Assembly (NCBI RefSeq): GCF_947495315.1
Contig: NZ_CANLYD010000013.1
Coordinates: 124,001-188,000, forward strand
From: an uncultured Aquimarina sp.
GTDB taxonomy: Bacteria > Bacteroidota > Bacteroidia > Flavobacteriales > Flavobacteriaceae
Length of the DNA stretch: 64,000 nt
Direction: 5' to 3'
Position 1 is the first letter of the stretch. Each line of letters opens with the position of its first letter. Shown piece by piece: positions 44,944-51,382 of this stretch. Made by a program: the position numbers and the translations under genes. Below the pieces are notes generated by a model that did no database searches, had not been told where the DNA came from, and saw only the letters and a program-made list of their open reading frames with translations.

Positions 44944-45516
44944 ATGAATCATCTGATACGAACGAAAAACCTAGTATCCAATACTTGGATAGCATTAGTA
45001 CTTTTATTTTTATGCTCCAATGAATTGTTTGCTCAAAGTCATAAAATAGCACTTTCTCTAACTGGAGGTGTGGTTCAAGATGGTTTTGGCGGAATGATTA
45101 CGGGAGATTATAAGGTGAATGAGTTTGATTACCTTCAATTTAATGTACAAGCTAGTTTTGCTACCTTCGAACAAAACAGTATAGATATCCCTGTAGACAC
45201 CTATTCTTTTAATGCTGGTTTCTTTTTTGATATTTTAAGAAATAATTCCAGAACTTTTGCACTATCCTTAGGAGCCGGTGGTACTATAGGATATGAAACG
45301 ATCAACAATGATGACCCCAATATAGCTGTCAATCAAATTCTTAATATCAAAACAAATACCTTAGTTTATGGAGCATATGCAGGTCTGGATGCTGATCTTT
45401 TTATTTCTCCGGTAGTGGCGATAAATATTAAATTAAATGAGACCTATCACGTTAATAGTGAAATTGGAGAATTTACACCCTATGCAGGTTTAGGAGTCAA
45501 ATTAATTATAAAATAA
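44944..45516 (+). CDS. TraO-like outer membrane beta-barrel protein
   Basis: I place the start at 44944 (MNHLIRTKNLVSN), giving a signal peptide ending NELFAQ and a 190-residue protein. The mature part has barrel-type strands and a segment LSLGAGGTIGYETINND, then VYGAYAGLDADLFISPVVAI and a final FTPYAGLGVKLII. These resemble the conjugal transfer TraO family of Bacteroidota (GYETxN, YGA/YGG, final AGLGVxxxx). No other tra genes are near, so this is probably a stand-alone relative. Confidence 0.55.
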   Translation: MNHLIRTKNLVSNTWIALVLLFLCSNELFAQSHKIALSLTGGVVQDGFGGMITGDYKVNEFDYLQFNVQASFATFEQNSIDIPVDTYSFNAGFFFDILRNNSRTFALSLGAGGTIGYETINNDDPNIAVNQILNIKTNTLVYGAYAGLDADLFISPVVAINIKLNETYHVNSEIGEFTPYAGLGVKLIIK

Positions 45517-45557
45517 ATATCCTGCCTGTCGATCAAAAAACATCAGTTAGCAATGTA

Positions 45558-45586
45558 TTAAAGCGGGACAAGCCCGCTTTAATTTT
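45558..45586 (+). terminator. Intrinsic terminator after the TraO-like gene
   Basis: TTAAAGCGGG (45558-45567) pairs with CCCGCTTTAA (45573-45582) over an ACAAG loop, followed by four T. Confidence 0.8.
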
Positions 45587-45710
45587 ATATGCTATTTAAT
45601 ACAAAGGGTCTCATTATTCCTTCATTCATACACAAAACTCTTGCAAAACTCCACAGCCTGAGTTTTCGTATTCAAATATGCTATAGTTTAGTAGTATTAA
45701 AACATAAATC

Positions 45711-46721
45711 ATGGAAAAAACACAAATTGTAAAAATAAGTAGGCTTTTAATTTTAACTAGTATCCTTTTGTTGGGATTTCAGATTCCTTCTGTTTCGGCA
45801 CAGGTATCTTCCAAATTATCTGATTACTTGATAACCAAATACACAGGTGTACTAACCAGTACAGGTAGTAGAACTAAAGTAAATGCTAATGGTAGCTGTA
45901 CGATCAAAACCAGAGGATATAGGACGTATGCCTTTTATTTTAGTGACGGTATCTCTCCTATTACAAGTGTAAAATTTATGAAGAATGGAGACACGTATAC
46001 TTCTACTATTATTTACAAAGGGAAAACACTTGCTGTTAGTCTAGATGAAGAAGGGGACTTATCCATTGGAGCTACATCTATAGGAGCTCTTGCTTTCTCT
46101 GGAAGCATAGAGAGTAATCATTCTGATGATACAGATTCTTCTGAAGACACAACAATAGAAACCGGAAATACAGGAATTTTAATTAATGAAGATCAAACCA
46201 GTATCGGAACAGGAAATGTTGGAATCCAAACAAGTAATGGTACTATATCAATTGGTTCTGGAGACAATGGAATTCAAATAGAAAATGGAAATATATCATT
46301 AGGAACCGGAAACACGGGAATTTCTATAAATTCGAATGATAGTACTCATAACGGAAGTTGTATTATTGATCACAATCATAACTATGGAAACTTGATAGAT
46401 TGTGGTTCTGGTGAAATTAGTACGCTCCCAAAAAATGTGGTAGGAATTTATAAAGGAAAATTAAAAACTTATGATACCGAAACCAGAAAAGGGATATGTA
46501 CTATCGTTAAAACCGGATGTAAAACATATCGTTTAGATTTTAGCAATGGTGTACCTTCTATCCGTAACATACAATTTGGAAGAAAAAATGATTTTGATGA
46601 ATACGCTTCGGTAATTGTAGAAGGTGAATATTCATCAGCAATAGAAGTAGATATGACATTTGATGACCTGGAAATAGATGGCGAAATTCTGAGGGTGTCA
46701 TTCGATGGAAAAAGGAATTAA
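45711..46721 (+). CDS. Secreted protein with two FSxGxxSI domains and a Gly/Ser repeat linker
   Basis: The 336-residue protein has a signal peptide cut near SVSAQ (about 31). Two copies of a beta domain lie at about 43-133 (TGVLTSTGSRT, YAFYFSDGISPITSVKFM, GDLSIGATSIG) and 240-336 (YKGKLKTYDTETRKG, YRLDFSNGVPSIRNIQF). Between them, about 150-210, a repeat of form TGNxGIxIxxxxxSIGTGN recurs four times. The domain also occurs once in the lipoprotein at 33102-33521. Function is unknown; an extracytoplasmic binding role is the natural guess. It faces the LytTR gene across a bidirectional terminator. Confidence 0.6.
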   Translation: MEKTQIVKISRLLILTSILLLGFQIPSVSAQVSSKLSDYLITKYTGVLTSTGSRTKVNANGSCTIKTRGYRTYAFYFSDGISPITSVKFMKNGDTYTSTIIYKGKTLAVSLDEEGDLSIGATSIGALAFSGSIESNHSDDTDSSEDTTIETGNTGILINEDQTSIGTGNVGIQTSNGTISIGSGDNGIQIENGNISLGTGNTGISINSNDSTHNGSCIIDHNHNYGNLIDCGSGEISTLPKNVVGIYKGKLKTYDTETRKGICTIVKTGCKTYRLDFSNGVPSIRNIQFGRKNDFDEYASVIVEGEYSSAIEVDMTFDDLEIDGEILRVSFDGKRN

Positions 46722-46766
46722 GGTATCCTATAATGATGAAGAGATTTGTGTTTTGTGTGTTAAGAG

Positions 46767-46803
46767 GATTCATCAAACTTCTCTGCGAGTTTGATGAATC
46801 TTT
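46767..46803 (+). terminator. Bidirectional terminator between convergent genes
   Basis: A perfect 13-bp stem (GATTCATCAAACT at 46767-46779, AGTTTGATGAATC at 46788-46800) with an 8-nt loop ends in TTT. It lies between the secreted protein gene and the LytTR gene. Confidence 0.7.
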
Positions 46804-46811
46804 AAACAAAT

Positions 46812-47417
46812 TTATATCACTCGTATTCTTTTATATAATTCTTCCTTATATGTTCTGCCCACAGGAATATGATACTTCTGGATCTCTATAGTTTGATCCT
46901 GCTCATAAAATAAATCTATCCTATGCCAATTAATAATATAAGACCGATGCGTCTGAATAAAAAAATCACGATTTAATGCTTTAAGTAAACTAGTTATGGA
47001 ATGACGAACAGAAAGTTTTTTTCCGTCCGAAGTAATAATGGAACAATAATTTTTAGAATCCGTATGCGCAAAAATTATAGTATCCATAGCTACTTTAATC
47101 AACTTATTGCCGCATTTAACAAATAAGTAAGAAGGCTGCTTCTTTTCTTTTTTCTCTATTTTAACTTCTTCCTGAAATGTAGGAAACTGCATTGGATTTT
47201 TATAAAGTGAATTAACCTTTTTGGTCAACCCTAAACTAGCATGTTTTGATCGAATATAAAACCCTATAATTATCCCATCTGGAGTATGCTTAATTATTTG
47301 CTTTTGTACGGTAAGAGAACTACCTAAATTACTCAAGGATGCATTCTTGAGATCATTAATATCAATATCTAATCCCTCTAAATATGAATCATTTGCATCT
47401 ACATTATAAGTATCCAT
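46812..47417 (-). CDS. Stand-alone LytTR DNA-binding regulator
   Basis: The 201-residue protein has no receiver domain. Its C-terminal half (about 95-201) is a LytTR DNA-binding domain: LFVKCGNKLIKVAMDTIIFA, HTDSKNYCSI, FFIQTHRSYIINWHRIDLFY, and IPVGRTYKEELYKRI. This half is closely similar to that of the response regulator at 50653-51366 (HTDSKNYCSI, THRSYIINW and the final PxGRT are shared). The N-terminal 90 residues are not recognised. The two may bind the same or similar sites. It is divergent from the TPR-AraC gene across a region with strong palindromes. Confidence 0.85.
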   Translation of the reverse strand: MDTYNVDANDSYLEGLDIDINDLKNASLSNLGSSLTVQKQIIKHTPDGIIIGFYIRSKHASLGLTKKVNSLYKNPMQFPTFQEEVKIEKKEKKQPSYLFVKCGNKLIKVAMDTIIFAHTDSKNYCSIITSDGKKLSVRHSITSLLKALNRDFFIQTHRSYIINWHRIDLFYEQDQTIEIQKYHIPVGRTYKEELYKRIRVI

Positions 47418-47503
47418 GTTATCTGCTTTTTATTGTTCACTTTCTCAAATCTAACTCAGTTCTATTGTACAATGCAACCCATTATTAGTGATATTTATAA
47501 ATT

Positions 47504-47533
47504 AAGAGTTGAAATTTATAAATATCAACTCTT
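47504..47533. promoter_or_regulatory. Inverted repeat in the divergent regulator promoter region
   Basis: AAGAGTTGA (47504-47512) and TCAACTCTT (47525-47533) form a perfect 9-bp inverted repeat around a 12-nt AT-only centre. It lies 87 bp from the LytTR start and 99 bp from the TPR-AraC start, and has no T-tail, so it looks like a regulator binding site. Confidence 0.4.
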
Positions 47534-47575
47534 ATAAATTCCTTAGATTATTTCTATTGATACTTATTAAATCTT

Positions 47576-47592
47576 TACATTCGTAATGTAAT
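47576..47592. promoter_or_regulatory. Palindrome upstream of the TPR-AraC gene
   Basis: TTACATT-cgt-AATGTAA has perfect 7-bp arms and ends 39 bp before the ATG at 47632. The 13-mer TTACATTCGTAAT recurs exactly at 17094-17106, and a variant occurs at 42518-42531. It may be an operator. Confidence 0.35.
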
Positions 47593-47631
47593 ATATCGCA
47601 AACAGATATACCCTAAAAAAGTCCTCTATCG

Positions 47632-49304
47632 ATGAAGATGAAATGTTTCGCAACAATATTTTTAATTATCCTGTCACTATCAAAACATGCAGTGATTGCC
47701 CAGGATAATTACATTGAATTAAAAGAACTTGTTACTAAAGAGAAAGTAGATTCTTTAAAAATAAAAATTGCTCAAACTTATCTTGATCGTGCTATCAGCA
47801 AATCCGACACATTAAACAGAACAAATGCATATTTTATCTTATCCGAAATTAAACTTGAAGATAAGGTAGCTTATATAGATAGTATTATTGCTTTTACAGA
47901 AAAGAAAAATTATTTTAGATACCCAGCACTGGGATATTTGTATAAGGGTAATATAAAATTTGAATTAGGGGATTATATAGAAGCTTTAGAATTTTATGTA
48001 AAAGCCTCAGAAGCAGCTAAAAAAAGTGGAAACAATAGATTATATCTTTCTGCTAAATTCAATATTGGGCTACTAAAAAACACATCTGGTGATCGAGAAG
48101 AAGCACAAACTATTTTTGCGGAGTATATAGAATTTCTAGAACAAAACCCTAAGTATATAAATAGACTCAATTACAACCGAGGGTTATTTGCACTTGCCGA
48201 TTCTTATATACATACCAAAAAACTAGAACTTGCTGAAATAACCATCGATAAAGGAATTAAAAAACTATAAAAACAGGTGATTCGGTAGTCTACTCATATA
48301 TCTTAGTAACTTCTGGAATACATCAATACTTATTAAATAATTATCAAAAAGCAATCGATAGCTTACAGAAAGGAAAAAAAATTATACAAAAATTTGATCC
48401 TTTAGAAACAAGAATAGCAACCTGTGATTATTACATTGGCCGAAGTTATAAAGGTCTTGGCGAGGAAGAAAAAAGTATATCTTACTTTAAAAAAACAGAT
48501 ACCATTCTAAGAAAAACAAAAGATATAATCCCTGATATTATTGATGTTTATGACTATTTAAGAGCATATTCAAAATCAAAAAACGATTACGAATTACAAA
48601 TAGAATATATTAATATGCAACTGGAGCTAGATAGTATTAAGCATGCTAATCAAGTATATTTAACAAGAAACATCACTAGAAAATATGACGCTGCCGAACT
48701 CATTTCCGAAAAAGAACAACTTATAAAACAATTTGAAAAAGATACTTTTTTAAAAGATAACACTATTACATTCCTCATAATATTATCGATTATATTAGTT
48801 CTAATAGCGATATATGGTCTAAGAAAAAGTTACTTAAATAAAATACGGTTTCAGAAACTACTCAAACAGCAAAAAAAACCTAAAACAAATCAATTGGAGG
48901 TTATAACAAATATTAATAATGATCTCAACAAAAAAGAAGAGATTGATATCCCTTCAGATGTGATAGAAACTATATTAAAAAAGCTTCACGATTTTGAAGA
49001 CAAAAATCAATTTTCAAAAAAACATTATACGCTTAATTCCTTAGCAAAGGAACTAAATACAAATAGTGCTTATTTATCTAAAATTATAAATGTGTACAAA
49101 AATGTAAATTTTGCAAATTACCTTAATAATTTAAGAATTGATTTTGCTGTGGATCAACTAAGCTCCAATAAGTCATTAAGATCTTATACAATACAAGCCA
49201 TTGCGGAAGAAGTAGGTTTTAAAAATGCACAATCATTTTCTTCTGCTTTTCATAAAAAAACCGGAATATACCCTTCATATTTCATAAAGCACATAAACAA
49301 CTGA
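47632..49304 (+). pseudogene. TPR-transmembrane-AraC regulator, frameshifted
   Basis: One gene is split by a single frameshift. The first frame (47632-48270) encodes a signal peptide (VIAQ, about 24) and TPR repeats, then ends at TAA after a run of six A (48259-48264). The next frame stays open from there to 49304 and continues the same architecture: YYIGRSYKGLGEEEKSISYF TPR-like repeats, a coiled coil, one transmembrane helix (TITFLIILSIILVLIAIYG) and a C-terminal AraC-type helix-turn-helix (LNSLAKELNTNSAYLSKIIN, IQAIAEEVGFKNAQSFSSAF). Adding one A restores the full protein of about 557 residues. It could be a sequencing error, a real loss or poly-A phase variation. It sits directly upstream of the four peptide genes. 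Confidence 0.75.
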
Positions 49305-49380
49305 TAATCAATAAAAAAACATTTATATCTTTCTTTAAATTTATAAATTTAAAGAAGCTTTTTGTGTATTTTCATTACTA

Positions 49381-49392
49381 ATATTGTAGATT
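49381..49392 (+). promoter_or_regulatory. Shared TTGTA(g/t)AT motif before peptide gene 1
   Basis: ATATTGTAGATT lies 26 bp before the ATG at 49418. Similar words occur before peptide gene 3 (GAAAATTGTAGATAT, near 49934-49948) and peptide gene 4 (GAAATATTGTATATA, 50284-50298). The repetition suggests a common promoter or regulator site for the cluster; it is not a known consensus. Confidence 0.3.
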
Positions 49393-49417
49393 GTGAAACA
49401 CAAATTAAATTCTTGTA

Positions 49418-49621
49418 ATGAAAAAGAAAGGGCAAAAACGATTAAGTTTGGATAAAATTAAAATCGCAAAATTAAACAACCCTCAAACCATCATTGGTGG
49501 TTCTATAATTCCGACACAGGAAAATATAACAACTATTACTTGCACCGAATACACAGAGGATAAAAAAACGAGTCATTCTACGAAAACGCTACCAGCAAGT
49601 GATTCTGCAAATTGCCAATAA
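49418..49621 (+). CDS. GG-leader peptide 1 of the STKTLP family
   Basis: This 67-residue peptide has a basic leader (KRLSLDKIKIAKLNN) with GG at residues 27-28, then a 39-residue core rich in Thr/Ser with two cysteines, and the C-terminal motif HSTKTLPASDS. The leader resembles those of Bacteroidota RiPP precursors annotated as class I lanthipeptide/pinensin type (KKLxLxKxxIAxL...GG), where Thr/Ser and Cys would form lanthionine rings. No LanB, LanC or exporter is in the window, so modification is not shown. First of four tandem paralogs, it is just downstream of the TPR-AraC gene. Confidence 0.7.
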   Translation: MKKKGQKRLSLDKIKIAKLNNPQTIIGGSIIPTQENITTITCTEYTEDKKTSHSTKTLPASDSANCQ

Positions 49622-49640
49622 TATTTAAGAAATATTAAAA

Positions 49641-49856
49641 ATGAAAAAAAGTCATAAAGGGAAATTAGGTCTGGATAAAACTAAAATTGCCAGATTGAAC
49701 AATATGAGAGCTATTGTTGGAGGTTCACTTTCTGGTGTAGGGCCAGATTTAGTAGATCTTCCATCTATTAATGTTTTGACTCTTACGGATCAACATACAA
49801 CTTCTACAAAAACACTCCCTGCTGGAAGTGGTATAATCGACCCTAACGATTTATAA
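49641..49856 (+). CDS. GG-leader peptide 2 of the STKTLP family
   Basis: The 71-residue peptide shares the leader layout (KLGLDKTKIARLNN, GG at 27-28). The 43-residue core has no cysteine, unlike its three neighbours, so it cannot form lanthionines itself. The C-terminus has TSTKTLPAGSG followed by a short acidic tail. It begins 19 nt after peptide 1, probably in one transcript. The lack of cysteine argues that the conserved C-terminal motif rather than ring formation is the shared function of the family. Confidence 0.7.
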   Translation: MKKSHKGKLGLDKTKIARLNNMRAIVGGSLSGVGPDLVDLPSINVLTLTDQHTTSTKTLPAGSGIIDPNDL

Positions 49857-50041
49857 TTTAATATAACAATTTCTTCTTTTGAGTAAGAAAACATATTATT
49901 CATTATATCATTGAAACCAAACTCAATACTTTTGAAAATTGTAGATATTATCATTAAAGAGACAAAAGATTGGTTAGAATAACATAAAAATATAATAAGT
50001 AACTATCTTTAGTTACACTGGTTAAATATAAATTTAGTGAA

Positions 50042-50239
50042 ATGAGAAATAAAAAAATAAAAAAGCTAAGCTTGGATAAAATCAAAATTGCTAAATTAGA
50101 TCATCTTGATAAATTTAAGGGAGGATTAGGAAGAGTACCAAACCCTACTGATCCGCAAATATGTAATACGCATCCATTATTATGTGAGCTAAGTGTTTCG
50201 ACAAAAACGCTACCAGTTGGCTCTGATAGTATACCTTAA
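50042..50239 (+). CDS. GG-leader peptide 3 of the STKTLP family
   Basis: The 65-residue peptide has the leader KKLSLDKIKIAKLDH with GG at 27-28 and a 37-residue core with two cysteines (QICNTHPLLCEL) and the C-terminal VSTKTLPVGSDSIP. A 185-bp gap with its own copy of the TTGTAGAT motif separates it from peptide 2, so it may have its own promoter. No other function can be assigned. Confidence 0.7.
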   Translation: MRNKKIKKLSLDKIKIAKLDHLDKFKGGLGRVPNPTDPQICNTHPLLCELSVSTKTLPVGSDSIP

Positions 50240-50333
50240 TAGATAATATATTGATTTACTATTTATTAATAGAATTCTATCTTGAAATATTGTATATACC
50301 ACATTCAATTATTCGTTAGTAAAACGATAAAAA

Positions 50334-50531
50334 ATGAAAAATAAGGATAAGAAAAAACTTGGCTTAGAAAAAATAAAGATTGCTAGATTAGACAACCCTC
50401 AGCAGATTATAGGAGGATTTAACAACATAAATACCACAACTAGTCTACAATGTCCAACAACAATACCTATTTCAATCACATGCGATCAATCTACAAAAAC
50501 GCTACCAGTAGGCTCTGATGGTTTGCCATAA
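50334..50531 (+). CDS. GG-leader peptide 4 of the STKTLP family
   Basis: The 65-residue peptide has the leader KKLGLEKIKIARLDN with GG at 27-28 and a 37-residue core with two cysteines (LQCPTTIPISITCDQ) and QSTKTLPVGSDGLP at the end. The last 13 residues nearly match those of peptide 3. Its 3' end faces the LytTR response regulator across 121 bp. Peptides 3 and 4 are the closest pair of the four. Confidence 0.7.
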   Translation: MKNKDKKKLGLEKIKIARLDNPQQIIGGFNNINTTTSLQCPTTIPISITCDQSTKTLPVGSDGLP

Positions 50532-50652
50532 TAGATATTGATTTGTTATTTATTAAAAGTAATAAATGACTTTATGTTATATGGCTATTGATCTATTTTT
50601 ATACAATAAGTTATATAATTACGTTTATTGAGTAATTTTCTTATCAATATTA

Positions 50653-51366
50653 TTATATCACCTTTAAACGTTTATATACTAAATCTTTAAAAGTCCTACC
50701 AATAGGAATATGATGTCCTTGTATCTCTATGGTTTGATCATATTCGTGTAATGAATCTATTTTGTTCCAATTAATAATATAAGAACGGTGAGTCTGTACG
50801 AACTCTAAGCTATGAAGTTTCTTGCAAAGTTTTAAAATAGAATACCGCACAGAAAGTTTTTTATTATCCGTAGTAACTATTGAGCAATAGTTTTTTGAGT
50901 CAGTATGTGCAAAAAGAATGGTATCCAGATTTACTTTGACTAATTTATTACCACTTTTCACGAATATATCTTCAGGCTGTTCGGTATTATTCTTTTCAGA
51001 AGTTATTTCCTGTTTCTTAGCAAGAATCAATGCTGCTTGCAAATCATCTTTATCAATTGGTTTTGTTAGATAAGCAGCCGGGTTTATATCGGCAGCTTTA
51101 CTAATTATGTCTTTATTATTATCAGAAGTAGCAAAAAACACAGGGATTTCATATAACTCCTTAATCTTATACCCCAGCGCGATACCTGATTCTTTACCAT
51201 TAAGATGAATATCTAATATAACAGCATCCGGTCTTAGTGCTCCTATTTGTTCTTGTGCCTCAAAAGGATCATCAGAATTACCTACACAAGAGTATCCTAA
51301 TTCTTCTAAAGTGATTTTAATATCTTCTAGATGAAACATGTCATCTTCTACTACATAAATATTCAT
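50653..51366 (-). CDS. LytTR-family response regulator
   Basis: The 237-residue protein has a receiver domain with acidic residues E7-D8-D9, the phospho-acceptor Asp52 in AVILDIHLNG, and Lys in YLTKPID, then a LytTR DNA-binding domain (about 135-237; VKSGNKLVKVNLDTILFA, HTDSKNYCSI, THRSYIINWNKIDSL, IPIGRTFKDLVYKRL). It is the last gene of the Rrf2-kinase array and lies 16 nt after kinase 1, so it is the cognate regulator. It converges on the peptide cluster and may control it. LytTR regulators with GG-leader peptides form quorum circuits in Gram-positives; the parallel here is inferred. Confidence 0.9.
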   Translation of the reverse strand: MNIYVVEDDMFHLEDIKITLEELGYSCVGNSDDPFEAQEQIGALRPDAVILDIHLNGKESGIALGYKIKELYEIPVFFATSDNNKDIISKAADINPAAYLTKPIDKDDLQAALILAKKQEITSEKNNTEQPEDIFVKSGNKLVKVNLDTILFAHTDSKNYCSIVTTDNKKLSVRYSILKLCKKLHSLEFVQTHRSYIINWNKIDSLHEYDQTIEIQGHHIPIGRTFKDLVYKRLKVI

Positions 51367-51382
51367 GATCTGTATGCTTTAT

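Noticed and set aside
48259..48270. Programmed -1 ribosomal frameshift in the TPR-AraC gene
   Set aside because: AAAAAAC is present but in the wrong register for the A_AAA_AAC slippery site, and no downstream stimulatory structure was seen; an indel or slippage is simpler.
49418..50531. Firm call of the peptides as lanthipeptides
   Set aside because: The leaders fit, but no LanB/LanC or other modifying gene is in the window and one core lacks cysteine, so only a RiPP-like precursor label is supported.
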